Positions 1-8,492 of a stretch of DNA of 64,000 nucleotides are shown here, piece after piece. The stretch is from Methanobacteriota archaeon (lineage in GTDB: Archaea; Halobacteriota; Methanomicrobia; Methanomicrobiales; Methanocorpusculaceae). A model generated the notes under the pieces. That model did not search any database and had not been told where the DNA came from. It was given only the letters and a program-made list of their open reading frames with translations. Positions within the stretch are counted from its first letter, which is position 1, and every line of letters begins with the position of its first letter. The stretch is from positions 46,955 through 110,954 of the forward strand of contig JAEWXF010000021.1 of assembly GCA_023396065.1 (NCBI GenBank). Reading direction: 5' to 3'. Both the position numbers and the translations under genes were made by a program.

Positions 1-830
1 AACTCGGGTTCATGGCGGAGAGCGAACGGGGAGTCAAATGCAGGATCATACAAGGGGGTCCCGGAGATACGGAGATCTGGAAAGGCTTGTGCAGCTGTGG
101 TGACGAGGTCACGGAACTCTTCAGTGGTGTGAACCCGTTGTCCCTCAAGAATAGGGGCGTTTTCGAGGATGAGACCCTGTTCATACCTGTTTGCGAACCG
201 CATGAGAATTACACCGCGGACACCGGTGTTTTGCAGCCAGTCCAGTGTCCGCATGAGGACGTCACCGTCGTTTATATCAGGCAGTACGACGATGGCTGCA
301 TAGACGTCGATTTTTTTGGCAAGCCGGCGAATGAGTTCAAGTGAGGTTTCCGGTGTCGGGTCATGCATCCAGATTTTCCGAAGATCCGGGTCTGCAGCAA
401 AGACGGTGAAAGAGATTTCTTTGAGGTTGTGTTCGATCAGAAACTCTGCGATATTCGGGTCGTCAAATCCTTTACCGCTGGTGTAGCCGATATGCAGCGG
501 GACGTCCAGTGCGCCGAGAAGTTCGATGAGGTCACAAAATTCCGGATAGCAGCTCGGGTCTCCCCCTCCTGAGATGGTTATACGGGTGATATCTCCGGTA
601 ACGGATTGAAGGTCGGCGAGGACAGCATCTGCGACATCACGGAGCGGCAGGAAGCCGGAATATTCTTCTTTGACGCCGCGTGAGCAATAGTCACACCCTT
701 TCAGGAATGGAAGGCAGTACCGGCAGCCGAAGGGCGGTACATCTTTGGCATGTTTGAAGTAGCAGTAGGCACAGAATCCCCGGCAGTCTGTGCCGGGTCT
801 GCCGCCGATATCCACAGTAAGATGCACCAT
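1..830 (-). CDS. mmp10: Methanogenesis marker protein 10 (radical SAM McrA arginine methyltransferase), 3' end cut by window
   Basis: The minus-strand frame opens at the ATG ending at 830 and stays open to base 1, so the gene is cut by the window edge after about 276 codons. The N-terminus carries the radical SAM cluster motif CRGFCAYC near residue 16, followed by many further cysteines (FGCRYCLPF, GCDYC) and the stretch VKEEYSGF, which I recognise as the Mmp10 family. Known family role: a B12-dependent radical SAM enzyme that C-methylates an arginine of methyl-coenzyme M reductase subunit McrA. A later ISGGGDPSCYPEF stretch fits the SAM-binding barrel. No mcr genes lie in this window. The family call is firm; the C-terminal end cannot be assessed. 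Confidence 0.9.
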   Translation of the reverse strand, partial: MVHLTVDIGGRPGTDCRGFCAYCYFKHAKDVPPFGCRYCLPFLKGCDYCSRGVKEEYSGFLPLRDVADAVLADLQSVTGDITRITISGGGDPSCYPEFCDLIELLGALDVPLHIGYTSGKGFDDPNIAEFLIEHNLKEISFTVFAADPDLRKIWMHDPTPETSLELIRRLAKKIDVYAAIVVLPDINDGDVLMRTLDWLQNTGVRGVILMRFANRYEQGLILENAPILEGQRVHTTEEFRDLVTTAAQAFPDLRISGTPLYDPAFDSPFALRHEPE

Positions 831-927
831 TTTCGTATACTTATTTGGTATTTTCTCCATATGAACCCCCGCTATGAATTTCAGTTACACAAATGTTCAT
901 ATCTGCGCATATCCTAATGACTGTTGC

Positions 928-1740
928 ATGCGAATACTCTGTCTGTCTTTGACTCTGTGCTTCCTGGCAGTCTTCTGTCTGTGCTGCGGCTGTACTCTGC
1001 CGGGTGCGGAAAATCAGGATATTATTTTCCCTACGATGACTGCTACCCCTACACAGGTTCCACCGGATGTTTCAGTGGTAAATCCGGAACCAACAGCAAC
1101 AACGGAGACGATCGATATTTCCCCACAGATTCGAGAGATAGTAACCCCTACACCCAAATCAACGGTGATACCATTGCGCCGCCCCACCACAAATGAGGAA
1201 GTAAATGAGACGCGATATTATCCATTAATGGATGATACTCATAGCTACAGTTCTACGTCCCGGACGTTTGATCTGGATGTAACGAACGTGCCGTTTCTTT
1301 TGTACTTTTCATTTGATCCAGGGTATGTGAAAAAGACATATGTTTCGAAGGACCCTACGTCAACGGCTTCCTCAACGTATGAAGTATTTAATACGCAGAC
1401 AGGGAAATATGAGAGTTATACAGAGCAAGGATCAAAGAATAATGTGTTATCAACAACGCGGATTGATCCGGATGCATGGTTTACGATTGATGTCGTCCGC
1501 ATCTATGACGATCCCGTGGAGTATCAGGCGGCTCTGGCGGCAGAGGGCGGGAAAGAGAAGCTTGCATCACAGAAGCGGCTGTATGAGGACAACGGAATTG
1601 TCGTGATGCAGGATGGATATGCTCATGGATTCAGTAGTGAGGTGGAAAAAGAGTTGAAGCTTTTGCGGACAGGACATTACCGGTTGTTGGTGAGCGGGAA
1701 CAGTATTGATACGAATATTCTGATCCTAAGTCCGGAATAA
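928..1740 (+). CDS. Predicted lipoprotein of unknown function
   Basis: The protein has about 270 residues. Starting at the ATG at 928 gives a clean signal peptide: MRIL, then a hydrophobic run LCLSLTLCFLAVF, then a lipobox-like CLCCGC, so I prefer this start to the in-frame ATG at 874, which adds 18 polar residues. After the cysteine comes a low-complexity Pro/Thr-rich linker of about 80 residues, typical of an archaeal cell-surface tether, then a folded domain with no family I recognise. It sits divergently from mmp10 and upstream of tRNA-Phe. I infer membrane anchoring outside the cell; the function is unknown. Confidence 0.7.
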   Translation: MRILCLSLTLCFLAVFCLCCGCTLPGAENQDIIFPTMTATPTQVPPDVSVVNPEPTATTETIDISPQIREIVTPTPKSTVIPLRRPTTNEEVNETRYYPLMDDTHSYSSTSRTFDLDVTNVPFLLYFSFDPGYVKKTYVSKDPTSTASSTYEVFNTQTGKYESYTEQGSKNNVLSTTRIDPDAWFTIDVVRIYDDPVEYQAALAAEGGKEKLASQKRLYEDNGIVVMQDGYAHGFSSEVEKELKLLRTGHYRLLVSGNSIDTNILILSPE

Positions 1741-1822
1741 TCTCTTTTTTCTGTATTATTTTTTTCTGTATTATAACACTGAAAATATCAGAAAAGAACA
1801 GGATAAAATTCTTCAAAAGAAA

Positions 1823-1895
1823 TGCCTCCAGCCGGAATTGAACCGGCGACAACCAGATCTTCAGTCTGGCGCTCTCCCTACTGAGCTATAGAGGC
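1823..1895 (-). tRNA. tRNA-Phe (anticodon GAA)
   Basis: On the minus strand 73 bases fold into a standard cloverleaf: a 7-bp acceptor stem GCCTCTA/TGGAGGC, a D arm GCTC/GAGC, an anticodon stem CCAGA/TCTGG around the loop CTGAAGA (anticodon GAA), a T arm GCCGG/CCGGC with loop TTCAATT, and discriminator A. CCA is not encoded. Confidence 0.97.
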
Positions 1896-1924
1896 GCTGT
1901 GCGTCATTAATGTTATTCTGAGAA

Positions 1925-1933
1925 GTATTTATA
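1925..1933 (-). promoter_or_regulatory. TATA box for tRNA-Phe
   Basis: The minus strand reads TATAAATAC centred about 34 bases upstream of the tRNA 5' end, the expected distance for an archaeal TATA box serving a short 5' leader. Seen in sequence; the assignment is inferred from spacing. Confidence 0.6.
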
Positions 1934-1999
1934 GACTCCGGTTCATTTTGTGCCGGATGTCGTCATATTCATTCATGGAAACACCATACAAGTAGTGTG

Positions 2000-2971
2000 A
2001 TGTTTTCGTTTCTCCGGAAAAAGCCAGATGTGAAAAAACCGGCTCTACAGGAAGTAATTGTCGGACGAAGTTCTGATGTGGTACATTTGACGCATAATGA
2101 TCTGGATGCTGCCGGATCAGATGCTGTCTGCCGGATGGTGTTTGGCGATGAGCTTGTCACGCTATTTTCTTCGGTTAACAGATTCAGCTGGTTTTTCGCG
2201 CAGGTTGCCGGATGTAACGGAAAAGGGGATTCCCTGATTATTTCTGATCTCGGGTATCAGAATGGTATTGAGGATTATGCCAGGAAAGCCCATGCGGCCG
2301 GGTGGAAGATTCAGTGGTATGATCATCATAAATGGACGGAGGAGGAGATTGCCCGGGTGCGGCCTTTTGTTACGGAACTGATTGTGGATCCGTCCCGGTG
2401 CGCGACAGGTGTGGTTGCAGGGATACTTGCACGGGAGAATACCCATGCAGGTGAGGTTGCCCGGGTTGTGTGTGATTATGATCTCTGGAAGCATGAGGAT
2501 CCCCGTTCTGCGATTTTGGGGATGGTGACGTCACGTCGGGAGAATCTGGAGCTGGTTCGGAATAAGCTGGCACGCGGAGTAATTGTAGATGATGAGATTA
2601 CCGGTATTTTTGAGGGAATTGAGCGGGACAAGAATGCATGTATGAAACGGAGTATCCGGGCGGCAAAGGTGTACCGGGGGAGATATACGATTGCGGTGAT
2701 GCCGGCTTACGGCTATCCGAGTGAGACGGCGGCGGCGGCACGTACGGAACTCGGGTGTGATATGGAACTGCTGGTTTTTGATACGGGGAAGTTTTCTCTC
2801 CGGAGTGTGGCACCTGTTAGTCATCTGATCGCGAAGAAGTTCGGCGGCGGGGGACATCCGAATGCGTCGGGAGGGAGTTTTTCCTACGGTTGGAAAGAAA
2901 AATGGATGCTGAAGCTGTTTGGCCGGGTCTCCTGTGTTGAGGCGTTTGTTGCTGAGGCGGAGTCTGTGTGA
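2000..2971 (+). CDS. DHH-family phosphoesterase (oligoribonuclease/nanoRNase-like)
   Basis: This protein has about 323 residues and the two-domain DHH layout. The N-terminal part holds THNDLDAAGSDAV (metal-binding Asp residues, about residue 35), SDLGYQNG, and the namesake motif YDHHKW near residue 112. The C-terminal DHHA1 domain ends in GGGGHPNASGGSF. Such enzymes hydrolyse phosphodiesters of short oligonucleotides or cyclic dinucleotides using Mn2+. The exact substrate cannot be read from the sequence. A GTG immediately before the ATG at 2000 is an equally possible start. The gene stands alone between tRNA-Phe and the nitroreductase gene. Confidence 0.85.
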   Translation: MFSFLRKKPDVKKPALQEVIVGRSSDVVHLTHNDLDAAGSDAVCRMVFGDELVTLFSSVNRFSWFFAQVAGCNGKGDSLIISDLGYQNGIEDYARKAHAAGWKIQWYDHHKWTEEEIARVRPFVTELIVDPSRCATGVVAGILARENTHAGEVARVVCDYDLWKHEDPRSAILGMVTSRRENLELVRNKLARGVIVDDEITGIFEGIERDKNACMKRSIRAAKVYRGRYTIAVMPAYGYPSETAAAARTELGCDMELLVFDTGKFSLRSVAPVSHLIAKKFGGGGHPNASGGSFSYGWKEKWMLKLFGRVSCVEAFVAEAESV

Positions 2972-3011
2972 TTTTCGGCGGGATACAAAACTCTTTTTAG
3001 TCACCGCCTGC

Positions 3012-3854
3012 ATGTTTGATATAATGAGATCTATATTTTCCGCGCCGTTCCATATTCTCTGGAATGCGAATACGTGTACTTCCTGTGGCCTGTGTTCGTG
3101 TATGTGTACTACGGGAAAAGTTACTGCGTCTGACGGAGGAAGTCCGGTAATCCGTGATGAGGCGCTCTGCATTTCGTGCGGTCAGTGTATCGCAGTCTGT
3201 CCGGAAAAGTGTTTATCCACGGATACAGAGGGATTTTCCCTGCCGGGAAATACGGCTGCATACCGGTCGGGTATTGATGAGGATGTGCTTGCCCGGTATC
3301 TGATGAGCCGCCGGTCGGTACGTGTGTGGCAGGAGAGACAGGTTCCCCGTGAGGTTCTGATGCGGCTGATTGAGGTGGCTGCGTATGCGCCGTCTGCCTG
3401 CAATGTGCATCCGGTGAAGTGGGTGATTGCCGCTGATCCGGGAAAGGTCCGGGAGTTCGCGCAGGCCTCAATTGCGTTTTTGAAGACGCTTCCTGCGAAT
3501 CATCCGATGGGGGATGTTGTGGGGATGATTCTTGCGTGTGCCGCAAAGGGTGAAGATCCGATCTGCCGGAATGCCCCGGCAATTCTGATTGCGGCGAGTG
3601 ATGCGAATCAGGAGTTTGGTCTGATCGATAGCGTCATTGCGCTGTCTTCTATAGATATGTACGCGCCGTCACTTGGTCTTGGGACCTGCTGGGTTGGATA
3701 TGTGATGACTATGCTGAGGCTTCAGCCCGAGCTTGGGGAGATCCTTGGAGTTCCTGATGGGTGGGTCCCGCAGTATGCGATGCTTGCCGGGTATCCGGGG
3801 GTCTCGTTTACGCAGATTCCACCACGTGAGATTCCTGAGGTTGTGTGGGGATAA
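3012..3854 (+). CDS. Nitroreductase with N-terminal 2[4Fe-4S] ferredoxin domain
   Basis: The first 75 or so residues carry two cysteine clusters, CTSCGLCSCMC and CISCGQCIAVCPEKC, for two 4Fe-4S clusters. The remaining 200 residues are an FMN-dependent nitroreductase domain: RRSVRVWQERQVP near the FMN phosphate site, then YAPSACNVHPVKWVIA, then the late GLGTCWVGYV. Ferredoxin-fused members are common in anaerobes and pass electrons to FMN; the natural substrate is usually unknown. The start at 3012 was chosen because it follows the upstream stop at 2971 and gives a normal N-terminus; an upstream frame extension would overlap the DHH gene. A terminator hairpin follows directly. Confidence 0.85.
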   Translation: MFDIMRSIFSAPFHILWNANTCTSCGLCSCMCTTGKVTASDGGSPVIRDEALCISCGQCIAVCPEKCLSTDTEGFSLPGNTAAYRSGIDEDVLARYLMSRRSVRVWQERQVPREVLMRLIEVAAYAPSACNVHPVKWVIAADPGKVREFAQASIAFLKTLPANHPMGDVVGMILACAAKGEDPICRNAPAILIAASDANQEFGLIDSVIALSSIDMYAPSLGLGTCWVGYVMTMLRLQPELGEILGVPDGWVPQYAMLAGYPGVSFTQIPPREIPEVVWG

Positions 3855-3855
3855 G

Positions 3856-3893
3856 TCCTGGCCAGAGTACGACCAGGAATAATGATTTTTTTC
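3856..3893 (+). terminator. Hairpin plus T-run after the nitroreductase gene
   Basis: A 6-bp stem TCCTGG/CCAGGA (3856-3861 with 3873-3878) encloses an 11-base loop, followed after a few bases by a run of seven T (3886-3893-region). It begins two bases after the nitroreductase stop. The loop CCAGAGTACGA also has the CCA-GA...GA layout of a kink-turn; see findings. Confidence 0.6.
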
Positions 3894-3989
3894 TCTCGTT
3901 TCCCGTTTGTCAAGGTCGATACAGGAATAGAATATTGACCACGATGAATGGGAGAGATCTTTTTTCCGGTAGGAGTATGCAGCAGGCGA

Positions 3990-4085
3990 TTCTAGAGATG
4001 AGATATCCTATGAGATATCCTATGATGAAACCGCCGCAGAGTCAGTCCAGCAACTGCATGGCCCATAGCCCCATGTCCGAATGAT
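3990..4085 (-). pseudogene. Decayed fragment of a polysaccharide flippase gene
   Basis: On the minus strand a short frame reads LCGGFIIGYLIGYLIS, resembling GLCGGFIVGLLISG inside the intact flippase at 5030-6502. The DNA shares CCGCCGCAGAGTC and flanking bases with that gene. An in-frame stop lies just upstream and the 12-base unit AGATATCCTATG is tandemly doubled. Only about 95 bases are recognisable, so this is a remnant if the homology is real; chance similarity is not excluded. Confidence 0.4.
4001..4024 (+). repeat. Perfect 12-bp tandem duplication
   Basis: AGATATCCTATG occurs twice without a gap at 4001-4012 and 4013-4024. It lies inside the flippase remnant and duplicates four codons of its reading frame (minus strand IGYL). 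Confidence 0.9.
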
Positions 4086-4109
4086 TTTGATGCCTGCAGG
4101 AGGCGTGAG

Positions 4110-4460
4110 TTATTGCGTTTCCAGATTCCGGATAATGGTTCGGACATAGGTATGGAGAACGGGGACGAGTTCCACTGCGACGTACCAAACATACGGAAGA
4201 TTTACTTCAGTATAGTCATGGATCAACTTATCCCTCATGCCTGCAATCTTTTTCCATGCAACATCAGGATATTCCATTCGGATGGATTCTGGAACATGTT
4301 TCACTGCTTCACCGATGATTTCCAGAAATCGCACCATTGCACTGTTGTAGACTGCATCGTTGAGAAATTCCTGATACGTCATGCGCTGCAATGCATGTGC
4401 GATATTTTCTGATTGTATGCAGATGTCATCAAGGTAGGAGAGAAGATCGTGTTTGGTCAT
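4110..4460 (-). CDS. hepT: HepT-like HEPN ribonuclease toxin (DUF86)
   Basis: The protein has 116 residues, normal for the family. The catalytic HEPN motif R-x4-H-x-Y is seen as RDKLIHDY near residue 76, preceded by the typical RFLEIIGEAVKHVPE helix. In known HepT-MntA pairs the HEPN protein is an RNase toxin that the MntA partner silences by adding AMP to the tyrosine of this motif. Here the start overlaps the mntA stop by four bases (ATGA), so the two are translationally coupled. All key residues are present, so the toxin looks intact. Confidence 0.88.
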   Translation of the reverse strand: MTKHDLLSYLDDICIQSENIAHALQRMTYQEFLNDAVYNSAMVRFLEIIGEAVKHVPESIRMEYPDVAWKKIAGMRDKLIHDYTEVNLPYVWYVAVELVPVLHTYVRTIIRNLETQ

Positions 4461-4786
4461 GGTGATGCTTTGTCGGGGGTATAGATTATGGCATCGCGCA
4501 GAACTGAGGGTTTTATTCTGGGTTTGAGATACCCCGGTGAGATGAGATCAACGCGGCGTCCAAAGAGTTCTTCAAGATATTCGGAGAGCTCAAAAAATGT
4601 GTCATAGGTATCGTATTCAGGTTTGAATGTATAGAGTACGTCAATGTCGGAGGTTTCTGTGTCTTCACCTCTGCTGACGGATCCGAAGATGCCGATTGTT
4701 TCTATGCCGAAACGTTCCTGTATCTCAGGTAGGTGTTTTTCGAGTTTTGCAAGGACGTCCTGTTTGATGCTGGAATAGGGAGGCAT
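4457..4786 (-). CDS. mntA: MntA-like minimal nucleotidyltransferase antitoxin
   Basis: The protein has 109 residues. The nucleotidyltransferase signature is seen as GSVSRGEDTETSDIDV (G-S-x10-D-x-D) near residue 36, with a further aspartate in RRVDLI near residue 78. In known HepT-MntA systems this enzyme transfers AMP to the toxin. It is the first gene of the two-gene unit with hepT. A close relative, truncated, lies at 15945 on the other side of the glycan island. Confidence 0.88.
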   Translation of the reverse strand: MPPYSSIKQDVLAKLEKHLPEIQERFGIETIGIFGSVSRGEDTETSDIDVLYTFKPEYDTYDTFFELSEYLEELFGRRVDLISPGYLKPRIKPSVLRDAIIYTPDKASP

Positions 4787-5029
4787 GATGATTCAGGGAT
4801 GGAATTTTGCATATTTTCATCTTACCGGGATTCTGTTACCGGGTGTTATTTGGTATATTAGGATTGTTTTAAGATATAGTTGTTTGCTGATACTGCGTTG
4901 TTGGAATACTGTTCTGCTTCGCTTGTCACATATCCGGGGCGAATCATTTACACTGGTTCGATCGTGAGAGGTTCAAGTTTCTAAAGTTATGTGGGGAGGG
5001 AACGGATAGTCTCCCGAGAAGATACGGTT
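4787..5029. other. Intergenic gap, no gene seen
   Basis: About 240 bases between the mntA start and the flippase stop. It is A+T-rich around 4855-4885 (GATTGTTTTAAGATATAG), which could hold a promoter, but no reading frame here looks coding. Confidence 0.4.
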
Positions 5030-6502
5030 TCAGAGCCATTTCGGCCAGGGCAGGCCGAACTGGGTGACGATGCCTGCGAGTTCGTCGCGGATGCTGCGGT
5101 CAAGGCGGAAGAGGAGGAGGAAATAGATTCCTGCTCCGATGAGTACAGGAATCAGCGTTAGGACCACGTTTGTCAGTGGGATACTGTGGAGATATACGAG
5201 CAGGAACAGGACCATGGCTGCGGCACTGGCGAGAATGCATCCGATTGACCGAAGTTCGAGTCTGATCCGGATATATTTTTTGAGGAAGTAGCCGATGAGA
5301 ACTGCATTTACTGTGAAGCTGATGAGTGTGGCAACTGCAGCTCCTTCAATGCCGATTTTCGGGATGAGGATGAGATTTAAGATGATGTTGAGCAGTGCGG
5401 CGGCAGCTGTGGCATAGAAGGACTGGCGGGCGTGGTCCATGGAGCTGAGCGCAGTACCAAGCAGGAATGTGAAGACGTTAATCACCTGCAGGATCAGGAG
5501 TATGGAGCAGACACCTGCGCCAGCGGCGAAGTCTGCGCCGTAAAAGTAGTAGAGCAGGCGTTCGGAGAAGAGAATTCCACCTGCAGCAACCGGTACGGCA
5601 AGCAGGAGAGAGTAGGTTATGCTCCGGGCAAGTACCGGAGGTATTCTGTCGGTTTCCTGATGCGCGCTCCAATTGCTGATCTTCGGCATCAGGGTCTGGG
5701 CAATAGCGGTCGTGGCAAAAGTTGCGGCGAGTGTGAACTGATAGGCAGTCCGGTAGACACCGACATCGCCGTTGGTCATGAAGTACCCGATGAAGATGGT
5801 ATCTGCGTAGGTGAATACGACGGAGCCGGTGGTGATGAGAAATGCCCAGAAGCCGTAGGTAAACAGGCTGTGAATATGCCGGACGGAAAATTTCGCCGGA
5901 CGGAATGTGAAGTGGCGGAAACAGACGATGCCGGAGATGAGAAGTCCTACGATGAACCCGCCGCAGAGTCCACCAACAGTGTAGCCCAGGAGGACCATGA
6001 TGATCTGGATGAGGATTCTGCAGATTTCATTTATGCCGTTGGCAATGTTGTAGATTCCCACATGACCGAGGCCGAAGACTCCATAGGTTATGGTATGCCC
6101 GAAAAATGCGGCAATCAGTGCGAGGATGATCCATGGGATCAGGTTGTACTCCTGTATGTCGATGAAGTACGGGCTGAGGACGAGCAGGAGCAGTGTTGAG
6201 ATGATGATCAGGAGCGCGCGAAGTGTGGCGTAGGCACTCAGGTATGCATTTTGTTCGTTTCCCTCGGAGATACGTTTTACTGCGGCCTGCCCAAATCCTC
6301 CGTCACCAATCATGTTGAAGATGCCGAAGTAGGCGAGGAACAGGTAGTAGACTCCCATGATGTCTTTGCCGAGGATGTGGGAGAACAGCATGGTGGAGAT
6401 AAATCCGATTAGTGTGATGGCTACTGTGGAGATGAGGGATAGCGTACTCTGGCGCTGGATGGCAGGGATACGCATGAGGCGGGATACGAGCGGGAGGGGC
6501 AT
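5030..6502 (-). CDS. Polysaccharide/oligosaccharide flippase (Wzx/MATE-like)
   Basis: This 490-residue protein has alternating hydrophobic segments consistent with about 14 membrane helices. The N-terminal QRQSTLSLISTVAITLIGFISTMLF... region and the FGIFNMIGDGGFGQAAVKRISEG stretch are typical of the polysaccharide biosynthesis (RfbX/Wzx) family. Known role: flipping lipid-linked oligosaccharides across the membrane. It is read away from the rfb operon, which starts 128 bases away on the other strand, and together they suggest export of a glycan built by the neighbouring genes. The substrate is not predictable. Confidence 0.85.
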   Translation of the reverse strand: MPLPLVSRLMRIPAIQRQSTLSLISTVAITLIGFISTMLFSHILGKDIMGVYYLFLAYFGIFNMIGDGGFGQAAVKRISEGNEQNAYLSAYATLRALLIIISTLLLLVLSPYFIDIQEYNLIPWIILALIAAFFGHTITYGVFGLGHVGIYNIANGINEICRILIQIIMVLLGYTVGGLCGGFIVGLLISGIVCFRHFTFRPAKFSVRHIHSLFTYGFWAFLITTGSVVFTYADTIFIGYFMTNGDVGVYRTAYQFTLAATFATTAIAQTLMPKISNWSAHQETDRIPPVLARSITYSLLLAVPVAAGGILFSERLLYYFYGADFAAGAGVCSILLILQVINVFTFLLGTALSSMDHARQSFYATAAAALLNIILNLILIPKIGIEGAAVATLISFTVNAVLIGYFLKKYIRIRLELRSIGCILASAAAMVLFLLVYLHSIPLTNVVLTLIPVLIGAGIYFLLLFRLDRSIRDELAGIVTQFGLPWPKWL

Positions 6503-6585
6503 ATGGTTAGTTACAGATTTTTTCCTACGAATGCTTGATATCGAAAGGTATTAACTCAGACTGATCTGAAATCACTTTTTTGATA

Positions 6586-6596
6586 CTTATATTATC
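6586..6596 (+). promoter_or_regulatory. Putative TATA box for the rfb operon
   Basis: ACTTATATTAT lies about 40 bases upstream of the rfbF ATG in the divergent gap with the flippase. Position and A+T content fit an archaeal TATA box followed by a leader of 10-15 bases. Confidence 0.45.
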
Positions 6597-6630
6597 CCGC
6601 AGCTCCTATAAAAATACTGAGAGATTCCAG

Positions 6631-7410
6631 ATGAAAGTTTTAATCCTTGCGGGAGGAATGGGCACCCGCCTTGCTGAAGAAACCAGTGTTGTCCCTAAAC
6701 CCATGGTGGAGATTGGCGGTCACCCGATTCTCTGGCATATTATGAAGATTTACTCGCAATACGGATATAATGAGTTTATCATCCTTCTCGGGTACAAAGG
6801 GTACGTTATCAAGGAATACTTTGCGAACTATTTTCTCCATAGAAGTGATGTAACGTTTGACCTGGCCAATAACCAGATAACCATTCACGAGCAGCATTGT
6901 GAGCCTTGGAAAGTAACCCTCATTGATACCGGTCAGAATACAATGACCGGAGGTCGTGTGCTTCGGGCGAAAAAATATGTTGGTGATGAACCATTTCTGC
7001 TTACCTACGGAGATGGGGTTTCTGACATTAATATACAGAAACTTGTTGAGTATCATCGATCGCATGGGAAACTTGCAACCCTGACATCTGTTCAGCCGGA
7101 GGGTAGATTTGGAGCAATCGTCTCGAATACAAATGGAAGAATTACGCATTTCATGGAAAAACCACAGGGAGATGGGGCATGGATCAATGCAGGATTTTTT
7201 GTTCTGGAGCCTGGGGTCTTTGATTATATTCGGGAAGGGGACACAACAATTTTTGAACGTGCTCCCCTTGAAGAACTGGCACGTGATGGTGAACTTTATT
7301 CCTATCGCCATACTGGATTCTGGAAATGTATGGATACCCTGCGTGACAAACAGCAACTTCAGGAAATGTGGGATGCAGGAAATACTCCCTGGAAATGTTG
7401 GAAAGAATGA
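6631..7410 (+). CDS. rfbF: Glucose-1-phosphate cytidylyltransferase
   Basis: This enzyme makes CDP-glucose from CTP and glucose 1-phosphate, the entry step to CDP-dideoxysugars. The 259-residue length matches the family. The nucleotide-binding start LILAGGMGTRLAEET is at residue 4, followed by VPKPMVEIGGHPILWHIM and YGDGVSDI, all characteristic of RfbF/DdhA rather than of dTDP-glucose (RmlA) enzymes. The ATG at 6631 places this motif at the very N-terminus; an upstream in-frame start would add 17 unlikely residues. The stop overlaps the rfbG start (ATGA). Confidence 0.93.
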   Translation: MKVLILAGGMGTRLAEETSVVPKPMVEIGGHPILWHIMKIYSQYGYNEFIILLGYKGYVIKEYFANYFLHRSDVTFDLANNQITIHEQHCEPWKVTLIDTGQNTMTGGRVLRAKKYVGDEPFLLTYGDGVSDINIQKLVEYHRSHGKLATLTSVQPEGRFGAIVSNTNGRITHFMEKPQGDGAWINAGFFVLEPGVFDYIREGDTTIFERAPLEELARDGELYSYRHTGFWKCMDTLRDKQQLQEMWDAGNTPWKCWKE

Positions 7411-8492
7411 TTTTTGATGTATTTCGAAACAAGAAGATCCTCATAACCGGTCATACCGGATTCAAGGGATCCTGGCTGGCACTCTGGTTGGCATCTCTCG
7501 GTGCTAAGGTGTACGGCTATGCTCTCCCTCCCGAAACTGAACCGAATCATTATACCGCAGCGAGAATTTCGGATTGTCTGCATGGTGAGTGTTTTGGCGA
7601 CCTTCGCAATAAAGAACAATTAACCTCCTTTGTTGCTGAAGTTCAGCCGGACTGTATTTTCCATCTCGCAGCGCAGCCTCTTGTTCGGAGATCATATGCG
7701 GAGCCGGTTGGGACATTTGATGTGAATGTGATGGGCAGTATCCATCTTATGGAGGCAGTTCGAACTCTGAAACTACCATGTATCATTGTTATGATCACGA
7801 GCGACAAATGCTATCTGAATGTAAATCAGTTATGGGGCTATAGGGAGTGTGATGCCTTAGGTGGTCATGATCCATACAGTGCAAGTAAAGCTGCAGCTGA
7901 AATTGTCATTGCCTCATACCGGAGTTCATTTTTCTCTCCAGATCGTATGTTCGAACACGGAGTACATCTTGCCTCCGTCCGTGCAGGGAATGTAATCGGT
8001 GGTGGCGATTGGGCTGAAGACAGAATTATTCCTGATGCAGTTCGTGCAGTAACTTCAGGGAGAGATCTTGAGATTCGTAGTCCTCAGGCAATCCGCCCAT
8101 GGCAGCATGTCCTTGAGCCGCTGTCCGGATATATGCTTCTCGCAGCAAACATGATGACTGATGTTCCTAGGCTTGAGGATGCATGGAATTTTGGGCCTTT
8201 GCCAACGGGAGCAGCCACTGTTCGGGAGATTATTGAAAAATTTTATACCGTCTGGGGTGAAGGAAAAGCAGAATACGATCCAGAACTTACAAACCTGCAT
8301 GAAGCAACGTTACTTCGGTTATCCTCAGAAAAAGCTATGACAGTGCTGGGTTGGAAACCTGTATGGGATCTTGATGAAACACTGCGGATAACTGCAGAAT
8401 GGTACAAGAGCTATTATCTGGGTGCTGATGCCCGACAACTCAGCCTGATAAATATTACAGAATACATGGAAAAAATTGAGGCCACATTATGA
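7407..8492 (+). CDS. rfbG: CDP-glucose 4,6-dehydratase
   Basis: An extended short-chain dehydrogenase that turns CDP-glucose into CDP-4-keto-6-deoxyglucose with bound NAD+. The Rossmann motif GHTGFKGSW is at about residue 14, the active-site serine region is MITSDKCYLNV, and the catalytic YxxxK is YSASK near residue 155. GHTGFKGSWL and LWGYRECDALGGHDPY are diagnostic of RfbG. At 361 residues the length is normal. It overlaps both neighbours by ATGA, so rfbF-rfbG-rfbH are translationally coupled. Confidence 0.93.
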   Translation: MIFDVFRNKKILITGHTGFKGSWLALWLASLGAKVYGYALPPETEPNHYTAARISDCLHGECFGDLRNKEQLTSFVAEVQPDCIFHLAAQPLVRRSYAEPVGTFDVNVMGSIHLMEAVRTLKLPCIIVMITSDKCYLNVNQLWGYRECDALGGHDPYSASKAAAEIVIASYRSSFFSPDRMFEHGVHLASVRAGNVIGGGDWAEDRIIPDAVRAVTSGRDLEIRSPQAIRPWQHVLEPLSGYMLLAANMMTDVPRLEDAWNFGPLPTGAATVREIIEKFYTVWGEGKAEYDPELTNLHEATLLRLSSEKAMTVLGWKPVWDLDETLRITAEWYKSYYLGADARQLSLINITEYMEKIEATL

